Source: Paenibacillus chitinolyticus NBRC 15660 (GTDB lineage Bacteria; Bacillota; Bacilli; Paenibacillales; NBRC-103111). Taken from it: a stretch of DNA of 64,000 bases. A program made the translations under genes and the position numbers. Position 1 is the stretch's first letter. The number at the start of each line of letters is the position of its first letter. This document shows, in pieces, positions 38,165 through 47,167 of this stretch. The stretch is taken from assembly GCF_000739915.1 (NCBI RefSeq), contig NZ_BBJT01000009.1:62001-126000 (forward strand). Reading direction: 5' to 3'. The notes under the pieces are model-generated. The model did no database searches. It was not told where the DNA came from and saw only the letters and a list, made by a program, of their open reading frames with translations.

Positions 38165-38644
38165 TTGGCTTTCTCATTGGGTTCGAATTTACACGCGATT
38201 TCCCTGTTCGGAACGCTCGGTATGGCGCTTCTCGTAATTGCCATCCGGATGAAAGCGTCCAAGCGGCCTATAAACGCGATGAAAATATTAATGCCGCCAA
38301 TCGGCATGAGCACGGGGTTTCTTATGTTTGTCGCTCCGTTGACCCGAATACCGGTTACCTGGGGATTAATCGCTTTTGCGGTGGGAGCGGTCGTGTTCGC
38401 CTATCCGTTAATTCGGACATCCGGATTTTCCAAGCAGGGCGATCATGTGTATCTTCATCGTTCGAAAGCGTTTTTAATCATTTTAGTCGTCCTGCTTGCC
38501 ATCCGTTTATTTCTTCATTCGTACGTGGAGGAATACGTTACGGTGTACCAGACGGCTTCCGTGTTCTTTATCCTGGCATTCGGAATGCTGCTTCCTTGGC
38601 GGGTGGCCATGTACGTGCAGTACCGCAAACTGATGAACAGTTGA
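38165..38644 (+). CDS. CcdC-family membrane protein
   Basis: A TTG start at 38165, preceded by GGAAGG/AGGG, gives 159 residues with five predicted spans. It shows the CcdC-like blocks KASKRPINAMKILMPPIGMSTG (shown in part), WGLIAFAVGAVVFAYPLI and TVYQTASVFFILAFGM. The family is found near cytochrome c biogenesis genes in Bacillus, but no such genes are next to it here. Its role is not established. Confidence 0.75.
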   Translation: MAFSLGSNLHAISLFGTLGMALLVIAIRMKASKRPINAMKILMPPIGMSTGFLMFVAPLTRIPVTWGLIAFAVGAVVFAYPLIRTSGFSKQGDHVYLHRSKAFLIILVVLLAIRLFLHSYVEEYVTVYQTASVFFILAFGMLLPWRVAMYVQYRKLMNS

Positions 38645-38676
38645 GTCCGGCGAGCCGCTCTACGGCCTGAATAAGG

Positions 38677-38850
38677 TTAGGAGGCGGCCCGTTTTTTCAT
38701 TTGTTCCACGATGAGGCCGTCCAACTGCTGGCTGACTTCGACGACGCGCGGATGATTCAATTCGTATTTGTATTGCGCGGCCATATAAGTCAGGACGCTT
38801 TTGAGGTATTCGATTTCCAGGTCAAGTGATCGGTTCATGGTTTTGAGCAC
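38677..38850 (-). CDS. Spo0E-family aspartyl-phosphate phosphatase
   Basis: A 57-residue frame starts at GTG 38850, five bases from AGGAGGAG; an ATG at 38838 is further away. It reads MLKTMNRSLDLEIEYLKSVL, then NHPRVVEVSQQLDGLIVEQM. SQQLD (residues 40-44) is the signature of Spo0E-like proteins, which dephosphorylate Spo0A-P and delay sporulation. The two-helix hairpin length is right. It lies between CcdC and a hydrolase gene, alone on its strand. Confidence 0.85.
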   Translation of the reverse strand: MLKTMNRSLDLEIEYLKSVLTYMAAQYKYELNHPRVVEVSQQLDGLIVEQMKKRAAS

Positions 38851-38924
38851 GGGATCTCCTCCTGCAGGATCGGAATTTTATAAAGCCGGGCGACTGAGGC
38901 TGCAGACTAGATAGGGTACGGAGA

Positions 38925-39890
38925 GTGAACGCATTGATATGGATCGTGTGGGGCGTCGTTCTGCTCCTTATTGCCGGTTTACTTGCTTCGGTTGGCATTG
39001 CCGCTTATGTGGGCTGGCAGCTGACGCATCCGAAAAGACAGCCTGTCGACGACTCGCCCGCGAATTACGGGCTTGTTTTCGAAGAGGTGGAGATAGCCAG
39101 CCGTACGGGAGACATTCTGCTCAGCGGCTGGCATCTTCCTCCTCCCGATACGGCGGTCAGGCAGAACCCGATGACCGTCATTATGTCCCACGGATACGCC
39201 GGAAACCGGCTTGAACGCGGGCTTCCGTCACTCGCGTTAGCGCGGGATCTCATTACAGCGGGTTACCGTGTGATTATGTTCGACTTCCGGAATTCCGGGA
39301 TGTCCCAGGGAAGCATGACCTCCGTCGGCTATTACGAAAAGCACGATCTCCTCGGCGTCATCGACTGGGTAACGGAAACGTACCCGCATGAAGCCGTAAG
39401 TCTGATCGGGTTTTCGATGGGAGCGACGACTTCCCTTCTGGCGGCGGCCGAACATGAGAAGGTTGCCGCGGTGGTGGCGGACAGTCCGTTTCATCATCTC
39501 AAAAAATATTTGAAAAGCAATTTGCCGGTATGGTCGGGTCTTCCGAACATTCCGTTTACTCCGCTTATCTTGCTTCTTTTTCCGCCGCTGCTTAATATCG
39601 ATCCCGAGGGAGTCGATGCGGTTAAGGCGGTTGAAGCGATCTATCCGAGGCCCGTTCTTTTTATACACAGCAGCGATGATCGCGCTATTCCCCAAGCCTC
39701 ATCCGAAGAAATGTGGAGGCGCCATCCCGATGTGTTCGATTTCTGGCGGACGGCCGGAGCGCCTCATGTGGGCTCTTACCATTTAGAATCGGCAGAATAT
39801 GCTCGTCGTGTTATAGCGTTTCTGGAGAAAACGGTTACTGAAGAGACGGTACATCCCCGTGAAGTTGGTATATCCTGTAATTCCCATTAA
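38925..39890 (+). CDS. Membrane-anchored alpha/beta hydrolase (YqkD-like)
   Basis: From GTG 38925, after GGTACGGAGA, the product is 321 residues. It has one N-terminal span (about 5-30) and then a hydrolase fold with TVIMSHGYAGNRLE (oxyanion region, about 84-97). The elbow GFSMG has its Ser at about 167, then SSDDRAIP (acid) and GAPHVGSY (His). The anchored form implies action on the outer face of the membrane, but the direction of insertion is not certain. Substrate unknown. Confidence 0.82.
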   Translation: MNALIWIVWGVVLLLIAGLLASVGIAAYVGWQLTHPKRQPVDDSPANYGLVFEEVEIASRTGDILLSGWHLPPPDTAVRQNPMTVIMSHGYAGNRLERGLPSLALARDLITAGYRVIMFDFRNSGMSQGSMTSVGYYEKHDLLGVIDWVTETYPHEAVSLIGFSMGATTSLLAAAEHEKVAAVVADSPFHHLKKYLKSNLPVWSGLPNIPFTPLILLLFPPLLNIDPEGVDAVKAVEAIYPRPVLFIHSSDDRAIPQASSEEMWRRHPDVFDFWRTAGAPHVGSYHLESAEYARRVIAFLEKTVTEETVHPREVGISCNSH

Positions 39891-40044
39891 CCTCAATTGA
39901 TTCCTTTTGAATCGGGTTGCCGGCAATTTGCAAAGCATGGATTTATAAGGAAAAAACCTATGCGGACGGGCGTTTGACCTGCTTCGCTTTCCGTGATACG
40001 ATACCATCGAAAGATGCAAATTTAAAACGAAACGAGGTTCTACA

Positions 40045-40362
40045 ATGAGCGATCACAAACACGAACATGATCAGGATTGCGGCTGCGGACACGATCACGA
40101 CCATGAGCATGAAGAAAGCGTGTTTATTGTAACGGACGAAGAAGGCAAAGAGCATGAAATGGTCATGGTGTACACGTTTGACTCTCAGGATCAGCTGTAT
40201 GCGGTACTGCTGGACAGAAACGATCCCGAAGCGGACGGTGTTATCTTCCGTATAGAAGAAGAGAACGATGACGCCTACCTGGTGAACATCGAAGATGAAG
40301 CTGAATGGGAACGCGTCGTAGCGGTCTACAATCAGATTATCGCGGAAGAAAACCGCGAATAG
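40045..40362 (+). CDS. DUF1292 protein with a His/Cys-rich head
   Basis: This 105-residue product begins MSDHKHEHDQDCGCGHDHDH, a strong metal-binding-like head with nine His and two Cys in the first 25 residues. A DUF1292/YrzB-like domain follows (VFIVTDEEGKEHEMVMVYTFD and DAEWERVV-type end). DUF1292 proteins are small, acidic and of unknown role, usually near the YrrK/AlaS region. Here the gene stands alone. The start has GAACGAGG upstream. Confidence 0.75.
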   Translation: MSDHKHEHDQDCGCGHDHDHEHEESVFIVTDEEGKEHEMVMVYTFDSQDQLYAVLLDRNDPEADGVIFRIEEENDDAYLVNIEDEAEWERVVAVYNQIIAEENRE

Positions 40363-40405
40363 GTTCCGTATCCGGCATACATACGTACGGCAAGCGTGCG
40401 TACGA

Positions 40406-40442
40406 TAAAAAATCCCTTTTCCTGTATAAGGAGAAGGGATTT
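40406..40442. terminator. Bidirectional terminator between convergent genes
   Basis: AAATCCCTTTTCC (40410-40422) pairs with GGAGAAGGGATTT (40430-40442), with A's on the left and T's on the right. Confidence 0.85.
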
Positions 40443-40464
40443 CTGCATTTCTCGTTAAAGATTG

Positions 40465-40884
40465 TTATTTGCGGGGGTTGAAGTACATCGTACGGCCGTT
40501 GAACAGGTCCAGTCGGGCCTTCCAGTGGCGGGCCAAATATTTCCCGAGTTCGTTGGCTTTGGACTTATCCCCATGTGTTGCGGTATCCGGAAGAACGATC
40601 TGGACGTAATGCTGAAGGCTGTCTTCCTGCGTTTCGCTTCCGACACCGAGCACGATGCTGCGGTAACGGGGCGTGGTTCCTTTCAAATAGAACCATTTGC
40701 CCTCCCCTTCGGGTTTCGTCTCCACCGTATAGGGAAAGCCGGCCGAATCGTACTCCCAGCTCAGTTGGGCGCCGGTTCTCGAAAGCTGCTCGCGATAATG
40801 CTCGAGCTGGCTCTTCAGTTCGTCCAGGGTGGGGGAAGTCATGGTCGAGCCTGTGACAAAACGGATAAATGCGCTTTGACTCAT
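40465..40884 (-). CDS. DUF1885-like protein
   Basis: From ATG 40884, nine bases after GGAGGTG, the product is 139 residues: MSQSAFIRFVTGSTMTSPTL, then a helical part (LDELKSQLEHYREQLSRTG). A beta-rich C-terminal half follows, with WFYLKGTTPRYRSIVLGVG and YVQIVLPDTATHGDKSKAN. This matches Bacillus proteins called DUF1885; function unknown. It follows speA by 83 bases on the same strand. Confidence 0.7.
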   Translation of the reverse strand: MSQSAFIRFVTGSTMTSPTLDELKSQLEHYREQLSRTGAQLSWEYDSAGFPYTVETKPEGEGKWFYLKGTTPRYRSIVLGVGSETQEDSLQHYVQIVLPDTATHGDKSKANELGKYLARHWKARLDLFNGRTMYFNPRK

Positions 40885-40967
40885 TGCTTGGCACCTCCAA
40901 AACTGCAATCCCCCACATCATAGCATCCGTGGACAATTTTGACAATCTTGCGCTGCTTGGAGCAGAA

Positions 40968-42437
40968 TTAGAAAATCGGCTGCGTTTCCACAATGACTTT
41001 GACGAACTGGCAGCTGCGGTCTTCCGGTCCTTTAACAGGCAGCCCGACTTCTACGTGTTCCACGATGTAGTCGATGTTTTCCTGCGAAATGACTTCGCCC
41101 GGCAGCAGGATCGGAATACCCGGCGGGTATACGTAAATGAATTCGGCAATAATTCTTCCCGCCGATTCCTTGAGCGGAACCACTTCCGTATCGCCGTAGA
41201 AGGCGTCGCGGGGGATCAGGGAAAGCTGCGGTATTTCCGGGATAATCACGATCAGATCGTCCTCGGCATTGCCGGTGTAGTGCTCGGCGGACAATTCGCG
41301 CAGCGCCTGCAGAAGCACGTCGATGTTATCGGAGGTGTCGCCCGGCGTGACAAGACAAAGAATATTGTACATGTCGCTCATCTCAACCTCGATGTTGTAA
41401 CGGTCTCTGAGCCAGTTCTCCACATCGTAACCGGTCAGTCCGAGATGACGGATATGAATCGTCACTTTGGTTGCGTCGTAAGCGTAAGTGGCTTCCGTGC
41501 CGAGAATTTCTTCCCCGAACGAGTGCAGGCCGGGGATCTTGTTGATTTCTTCCCGCGCATATTCGGCCAGGGCGATCGTGCGCTCAGCCAGTTCATGGCC
41601 GTTCAGGGCCAGATGGCGGCGGGCGGTATCCAGTGAAGCGAGCAGGATATAAGAAGTCGATGTCGTCGTCATCATACTCATGATCGTCTGAATTCGCTTC
41701 GGGTTTACGCGGCTTCCCTGCACATTCAGCACGGAGCTTTGCGTTAATGAGCCGCCGAGCTTATGTACGCTTGTAGCCGCCATATCGGCACCGGCTTCCA
41801 TCGCGGACATCGGAAGTTTATCATGGAAATGGATAAGCACTCCGTGCGCCTCGTCGACCAGAACGGGAATATCGTAACTGTGAACGAGTTCGACGATCTC
41901 TTTTAAGTGCGTACATACGCCGTAGTAGGTAGGGTTGATTACCATGACCCCTTTGGCGTCCGGATGCTTCTCCAGAGCGCGGCGCACGGACTTGGTTGTA
42001 ATTCCGTGGTCGATCCCGAGGTTCGCGTCACGGGCGGGCGATACGAAGACCGGTTTGATTCCGGCGAAAATGATAGCGGCCATTACGGATTTATGCACAT
42101 TCCGCGGTACGATGATTTTGTCTCCTTGACCGGCTACCGACATGATCATGGTCATGATAGCACCGCTCGTGCCCTGGACGGAGAAGAAGGTATGTTCCGC
42201 GCCGAAAGCCTGCGCGGCGAGTTTCTGGGCTTCTTCGATAACGCCTGTGGGCTGGTGAAGGTCATCCAGCGGCGCGATATTAATCAAATCGATGGACAGT
42301 GCGTTTTCGCCGAGAAATTCCCGGTACTCAGGGTCCATCCCGACTCCTTTTTTGTGACCTGGAATATGGAACTGGATCGGATTTTTCTCTGCATGCGTGC
42401 GCAAGGCCGAGAATAGGGGTGTGCGATGTTGATCCAT
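40968..42437 (-). CDS. speA: Arginine/lysine/ornithine decarboxylase (SpeA type)
   Basis: This 489-residue fold-type I PLP enzyme has the cofactor lysine in SVHKLGGS (Lys226), DEAHG (about 195-199) and GAEHTFFSVQGTSGA (substrate/cofactor region). The size and lack of an N-terminal wing fit B. subtilis SpeA (490 residues), an arginine decarboxylase that starts polyamine synthesis via agmatine. Some close relatives use lysine or ornithine, so the substrate is probable, not proven. ATG 42437 follows GGAAGGG. Confidence 0.88.
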   Translation of the reverse strand: MDQHRTPLFSALRTHAEKNPIQFHIPGHKKGVGMDPEYREFLGENALSIDLINIAPLDDLHQPTGVIEEAQKLAAQAFGAEHTFFSVQGTSGAIMTMIMSVAGQGDKIIVPRNVHKSVMAAIIFAGIKPVFVSPARDANLGIDHGITTKSVRRALEKHPDAKGVMVINPTYYGVCTHLKEIVELVHSYDIPVLVDEAHGVLIHFHDKLPMSAMEAGADMAATSVHKLGGSLTQSSVLNVQGSRVNPKRIQTIMSMMTTTSTSYILLASLDTARRHLALNGHELAERTIALAEYAREEINKIPGLHSFGEEILGTEATYAYDATKVTIHIRHLGLTGYDVENWLRDRYNIEVEMSDMYNILCLVTPGDTSDNIDVLLQALRELSAEHYTGNAEDDLIVIIPEIPQLSLIPRDAFYGDTEVVPLKESAGRIIAEFIYVYPPGIPILLPGEVISQENIDYIVEHVEVGLPVKGPEDRSCQFVKVIVETQPIF

Positions 42438-42622
42438 CCGGCAACCCTTCCCTTCTGTGTGGAATTTCTGCGAATCGCTGATACGAATCACGAGATTGAA
42501 CAAACAAAATAGAGTATAACAAAAACGGACGGGCATGCAAGTATATTTTTTGAAAATAGTTTGTCCATCGTAGGGAAAACCTAACAAAAGAACGCTGCAA
42601 GAAAGGGGCTGGAGATAGCGTG

Positions 42623-44014
42623 ATGAATCTGGCCGGTTGGAAAAACAAGGCGGGGGCGGCCGCGCCCTTTGTCGTACAGCTGCTGGTTATTATGTTTGTG
42701 GTGGAATTCGTGAAGGGGGCACTCCTTCTGACGATTCTTCCTGTTTATATGAAAACGGTCCTGGGCGCGACGGCATTCGTCGTAGGCTGGTCTCTGGCCG
42801 CCCAGTACATCGGGGACAACGTGTTCCGCACGCCGGTCGGATGGCTGATCGACAAAGCCGGCTACCGGTTGTCCATGCTGATCGGCATTCTGCTCTCGGG
42901 GAGTTCCGTGCTGATCATGGCGACCTTCACGCATCACGCCTGGATGGTAGCGGCATGCGCCATGCTGGGGGTCGGCACGGCCCCATTGTGGCCGGCCGTC
43001 ATTGCGGGAACGACCGAGGTCGCGGGAGACAAAGCGAAAGGAACGATCATGAGCGTGGTCTACATGGCATGGCTCAGCGGTACGGGCCTCGGGCCGGTCG
43101 TGATCAATTTCTTTATTCACGGGTCCAATTACGGTCCGGCTTACCGGCTGCTGCTCATTTCCATGGGCGTTGTACTCCTGATCGCCCTGTTTCTGCCGCG
43201 CAAACCGCTGCTTCGCGAAGACGGGGAAAAGCGGGAAGAGAGCCGGCATGCTCCGGCCGGCGCCGCATTCCCGGCGGGCGCGGCGATGGAAGCGGGCGCC
43301 GATCCCCTCGGGGAGGCCGTCACCGCAGCCGGAGGAGGCACGGCTGCTGCGGCTGCGGCTGTCATGCCGGCCGCCGGTAAGAAGCCGCTCGGGGAGCGCG
43401 TGAAGCTTTACTTCGGAGAAGTCCGCGCCTCGCTGCGGGAAATGAACGTCAGCGTGCTGCTGTTTCCGGCGATGTTCATCCAGACGTTCGCGCTGGGAGT
43501 TCTGACGCCCATCCTCACGCTGTACGCCCGCGAAGTTCTGCATCTTTCGCCGGGTCAATACAGCATGCTGCTCATTGTCGGGGGAGGAGCGGCAGTGGCC
43601 CTGCTCGTTCCGGTCGGAAAACTCGTGGACCGCAAGGGCATCAAAGGACTGCTGACCGCCGGGCTTATTTTCAGTTCGGTCTCCCTGTTGGCCCTCGGAT
43701 TTATCAGGCAGCTTGCGGCCGTTTACGTAGTCGTCGGACTGCTCGGAATCGGCTATGCGCTTATCATTCCATCTTGGAATGCTCTGATCGCGTCCTGTGT
43801 GCCCAAAGAGAAGAGAGGCGCCGTCTGGGGCTTTTTCCTGACTATCGAAGGGCTCGGCATGATTGTGGGTCCCATCGTTTCGGGCAAGCTGTGGGATGCG
43901 TTCGGCCCGTCCGTGCCCTTTACGGTGAGCGGATCGGTGCTGCTGCTTCTGCTTGCGCTCCAGTGGAGAATTTTGGCGAAGAGCCGTGGGAATACCGCGA
44001 ACCGGACAGGCTGA
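42623..44014 (+). CDS. Major facilitator superfamily transporter
   Basis: The 463-residue protein has 12 predicted spans in two halves, with a long central Ala/Gly/Glu-rich loop (about 205-255). MFS signatures include GWLIDKAGYRLSML after TM2 and GKLVDRKGIKGLL in the second half. The central loop's runs of Ala and Gly are unusual. The substrate is unknown; drug or sugar export are possible. A GTG at 42620 directly before the ATG is an alternative start. GGAG lies 9-12 bases upstream. Confidence 0.85.
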   Translation: MNLAGWKNKAGAAAPFVVQLLVIMFVVEFVKGALLLTILPVYMKTVLGATAFVVGWSLAAQYIGDNVFRTPVGWLIDKAGYRLSMLIGILLSGSSVLIMATFTHHAWMVAACAMLGVGTAPLWPAVIAGTTEVAGDKAKGTIMSVVYMAWLSGTGLGPVVINFFIHGSNYGPAYRLLLISMGVVLLIALFLPRKPLLREDGEKREESRHAPAGAAFPAGAAMEAGADPLGEAVTAAGGGTAAAAAAVMPAAGKKPLGERVKLYFGEVRASLREMNVSVLLFPAMFIQTFALGVLTPILTLYAREVLHLSPGQYSMLLIVGGGAAVALLVPVGKLVDRKGIKGLLTAGLIFSSVSLLALGFIRQLAAVYVVVGLLGIGYALIIPSWNALIASCVPKEKRGAVWGFFLTIEGLGMIVGPIVSGKLWDAFGPSVPFTVSGSVLLLLLALQWRILAKSRGNTANRTG

Positions 44015-44062
44015 GCCGGCCTGGGCCGCTACTTGAGGCTCCTCTGCCGGAGCGCTTTCCCG

Positions 44063-44093
44063 AAAGTCCCGCATACGCTGCGGGACTTTTTTT
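44063..44093 (+). terminator. Terminator after the MFS gene
   Basis: AGTCCCGC (44065-44072) pairs with GCGGGACT (44080-44087), followed by T7. Confidence 0.88.
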
Positions 44094-44327
44094 ATATAGA
44101 GGCAAGCCGGTTCCCTAGGGCACGCTCCGTGAAGATCCGGTTCGGGAGGAGGTATATAAATCGGAGCAGATCATGTAAATATCGTAAGAAAACCCATCCA
44201 GTACCAGTGGGGCGCTGTGCTATACTGAAAGCAGATCGAAGAGGGGAGGCGGGGAAAAGAAGGGTATGAAACGCCGAAAATTAAAGCGTTTTAATTTTAC
44301 TTGCGCAATTAAAAGGAGGCTATTGTG

Positions 44328-45380
44328 ATGAAGACTAAGTTAACCCCGCAAAGGCTGTTGCGTAAAAGCCTGCTGTCGGCCGCCCTGCTCGGCGCCGCGT
44401 TTGCGCCCGCCATGTATGCCGCCGCGCCCCTTGAATCCGGGGCTTTGGCGGATCAAGCAGCCGCCGGCATAGAAGAACAGGCGGCTGGCTCGCTCCGCAC
44501 CGTATCGTGTTCGTCCGTTTCGTGCCTCCAGAACGCCTTGAAAAACGCGCTGCCCGGGGACCGCATCCTGCTTGCTCCGGGTACGTACAAGGGGACGTTC
44601 TCCTCGGCCGTCAATGGCACTAAAGCGAACCCGATTACGATTGAAAGCCGGGACCCGGCCAATCAGGCCCTCCTGTCCGGCACGTCAGCGGGAGGCGGAT
44701 ACTGCCTGAAAATTACGGGCGACAACTGGGTGATCAAAAATCTCAAGTTTACGAACGCCCAGAAAGGCATTATTCTGGACAATTCGAACGATACGCTAAT
44801 TTCCGGGGTCGAAGTGTACGGCATCGGCTATGAAGGCGTGCACTTCCGTGACGGAAGCTCGCGGGGCATTCTCGAAAATTCGTATATTCACGACACGGGT
44901 ACCGTAAATAAAGGATTCGGAGAAGGCGTATACGTAGGGTCCGCCGAAGGAGCCAGCTACAACCAGACCGTAAACGATACGATTATCCGGGGCGTGCGCA
45001 TCGGGCCCAATGTGACTGCCGAGCATATCGACATCAAGGAAAGAACGAGCGGAACGCTTGTCGAGAACTGTATATTCAACGGCACGGGCATCAGCGGCGA
45101 AAACTACGCGGACAGCTTTATCGACGTCAAAGGGAACAATGCCGTTATCCGCAACAACACGGGATGGAGAAACGGCAACACCGTGATAACCGACGCTTTT
45201 CAGCTTCATCAGATTGTGGCGGGCTGGGGCGTGAACAATGATTTCTCGGGCAATACCGTCAACCTGGATCAATCTTCGGCTTATGTCATTAACGCTTCTC
45301 AAGGGACAGAGGCCAAGGCGCACGACAATGTCAGGAATCCGGCGGGGAACATGTACAAGGGCAATGTGACGACCTATTAA
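44328..45380 (+). CDS. Secreted right-handed beta-helix protein (pectate lyase-like fold)
   Basis: ATG 44328 is eight bases after AAAAGGAGG (GTG 44325 is also possible). The 350-residue product has a signal peptide (about 1-33, AAFAPAMYAAAPLES). A repeated coil pattern follows, such as NWVIKNLKFTNAQKGIILDNSNDT in part, GVEVYGIGYEGVHFRDGSS and GTLVENCIFNGTGISG. This right-handed beta-helix is used by polysaccharide lyases (PL9 and others) and some esterases. The catalytic residues cannot be picked by eye. It is likely to act on plant or cell-wall polysaccharide outside the cell. Confidence 0.78.
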   Translation: MKTKLTPQRLLRKSLLSAALLGAAFAPAMYAAAPLESGALADQAAAGIEEQAAGSLRTVSCSSVSCLQNALKNALPGDRILLAPGTYKGTFSSAVNGTKANPITIESRDPANQALLSGTSAGGGYCLKITGDNWVIKNLKFTNAQKGIILDNSNDTLISGVEVYGIGYEGVHFRDGSSRGILENSYIHDTGTVNKGFGEGVYVGSAEGASYNQTVNDTIIRGVRIGPNVTAEHIDIKERTSGTLVENCIFNGTGISGENYADSFIDVKGNNAVIRNNTGWRNGNTVITDAFQLHQIVAGWGVNNDFSGNTVNLDQSSAYVINASQGTEAKAHDNVRNPAGNMYKGNVTTY

Positions 45381-45395
45381 GAAACGTGAAACGGC

Positions 45396-45429
45396 AAAAA
45401 GGGAGTGCCCCCTGCAGGCACTCCCTTTT
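45396..45429. terminator. Bidirectional terminator between convergent genes
   Basis: AAAAGGGAGTGCC pairs with GGCACTCCCTTTT around seven bases. Confidence 0.88.
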
Positions 45430-45481
45430 ATCTTATGGGGCTGAAGCGGCCGGGCCGTCCGCATACAGGGCGGGCAAAAAC

Positions 45482-46207
45482 TCAGGATTCCCGCGCCGGA
45501 ACGCGCTGCTCGACGTATTTTTCCAGGTCCGGAGCGAGCAGGGCCTGGATGCGGCTGATAAGCTGGCTTTTCGTAATGCCCTTGCTTTCGGCGATCTGTT
45601 GGAGCGATTTGCCCTGCCGGAGCTCGCGGTGGAGCTCTTCTTTGCTGATGCCGATGGCCTGGGCGAGTTTTTCCTGATCCGGCTTAAGACTGTGACGCAT
45701 TTTTCCGTGCTGGTGAGGGTTATGGTGGTCCAGCAGCGCCTTATCCTGCAGCATCCGCTTTAGGTGCTCCGCCATTTTCTGTTTCAGGGCCGCTGCGCGT
45801 TCCGCGTCAAGGCGTCCTTCTTTGACCGCCTGATCGATCTTTGAATCGCGGATCGTAAGCAGCTTAGCCGTCAGCTCTTTTTCGCTGATTCCTTTATCTT
45901 TGGCCACGTCGGAAAGGCTTTTGCCTTTGTCCAGCGATTCTTTCAAAGAAGCGACGGTGGTGCCGAGAATAGAGGCGGCTTCCTCAAGAATCGGAAGACC
46001 GGAGACGCTGCCGTCTTTCGGATTATGTGAGTCCTGTCGTCCGGGCACGCCCGCGGATGGGGTTGGCAGACTGAGGACGGCTTCGTCGGGCAGTTCCTCC
46101 GGAGAGCCGAAGGCGGCGGCCTGTCTGGCGCCGAGGGATACCGAACCGAGCAGAAAGGCGAGTGCCAGCGTACCGGCCCATTTTTTCTTGGACGGTTGTA
46201 AAAACAT
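45482..46207 (-). CDS. Secreted helical protein with two repeats, unknown function
   Basis: This 241-residue product has a signal peptide (about 1-32, LALAFLLGSVSLGARQAAAF). It then has two related helical repeats, one with KGKSLSDVAKDKGISEKEL and one with QGKSLQQIAESKGITKSQL. This repeat (about 45 residues, KGKSL..IA...GI....L) is known from secreted Bacillus proteins such as YckD but has no assigned function. His-rich segment DHHNPHQHGK lies between them. AAGGAGG precedes ATG 46207. Confidence 0.7.
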   Translation of the reverse strand: MFLQPSKKKWAGTLALAFLLGSVSLGARQAAAFGSPEELPDEAVLSLPTPSAGVPGRQDSHNPKDGSVSGLPILEEAASILGTTVASLKESLDKGKSLSDVAKDKGISEKELTAKLLTIRDSKIDQAVKEGRLDAERAAALKQKMAEHLKRMLQDKALLDHHNPHQHGKMRHSLKPDQEKLAQAIGISKEELHRELRQGKSLQQIAESKGITKSQLISRIQALLAPDLEKYVEQRVPARES

Positions 46208-46360
46208 AGGAAGAACCTCCTTGTAGATCGGATGTCCTTCCTAGTATTTCCTAAACGGGAGCGGATTATTTGCGGGCCGCGTTTCTTTTTCAATTGACCG
46301 GCGGGTTCACACTTTGTGCGGAATTGCCGATATAGGAGATAGGACCGTCAAGCCGGTGGC

Positions 46361-47011
46361 CTATCCCCGGGCCGTCCGGTAGAAAGGCATCAGGGACTCG
46401 AACGTTTCCTTCGCCATCCGGGTGAATGCATCGCCCTTTTGCAAAATCGGGTCCTGCTGGTCAAAATGCCGTCCGACGAGAAACTCGGCTTTTTTCACAT
46501 CCCGGAAGCGGACAAGAGCGTCGCCGAACGCTTCGGCCGTCAGGTCGCCGGCGGGCACGCTGCGTTTTTGCATATGATCGAACGACAATACATAATGCTC
46601 CGGGATGCTCCGGTACAGCTCGTCTTGGCTCGCGAGAAGACGTCCGGCGATCGCCTGCTTGTCCGGCACCTCGTAGATCAGGGCGAACCAGAGGAAAACG
46701 TGATCGTCGAACAAGCCGATCTGGAAGTGCGGGTGCTGCTTATATCCGCGTTTATTGGCGGCGATAGCCAGCCAGGTGTCTTTGGGCGGGTTTACGGTGC
46801 GCCGGGCGTGCCTCGCGATATGCAGATGCATTTCGGTTCCGGCATGCAGAGCGATATCTTCGCAAAGGGTTTCGCCGAGCATTTTGAATTTCGGCTGAAT
46901 CCGTTCCTGGATCGCTTTCATGCGCTCGTCCAGACCTTCAATCGCAAACGTTTCGAAATCGGATGAATCAAACCCCTGGAAAGCGGGGCGAATGGTTGTG
47001 GAGTTGGACAT
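46361..47011 (-). CDS. DUF1054 / UPF0637 (YktB-like) protein
   Basis: This 216-residue protein starts MSNSTTIRPAFQGFDSSDFE and has the YktB pattern. The repeated blocks are LGETLCEDIALHAGTEMHLHIARHARRTVNPPKDTW and NKRGYKQHPHFQIGLFDDHVFLWFALIYE, given here in shortened form. It is a conserved Bacillales protein with no established role. ATG 47011 follows GGGAGG; the frame extends to 47140 without a ribosome site. Confidence 0.82.
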   Translation of the reverse strand: MSNSTTIRPAFQGFDSSDFETFAIEGLDERMKAIQERIQPKFKMLGETLCEDIALHAGTEMHLHIARHARRTVNPPKDTWLAIAANKRGYKQHPHFQIGLFDDHVFLWFALIYEVPDKQAIAGRLLASQDELYRSIPEHYVLSFDHMQKRSVPAGDLTAEAFGDALVRFRDVKKAEFLVGRHFDQQDPILQKGDAFTRMAKETFESLMPFYRTARG

Positions 47012-47167
47012 GGGACCTCCCTGGCATGAATGCTCGTTAAAATTTAAGTAAGGCAGATGAAGCGTGCTTACGTAGTTTACTATACCATAAACGCTTGACA
47101 AGGCCATAACGGGGAAGACGCGGCCCGGTAACAGCCGCAATATTCAATCGAAAAGGAGAAAGAACAC

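Noticed and set aside
42581-44074. 497-codon open frame on the minus strand opposite the MFS gene
   Set aside because: No ribosome site or domain; the MFS protein on the plus strand is convincing.
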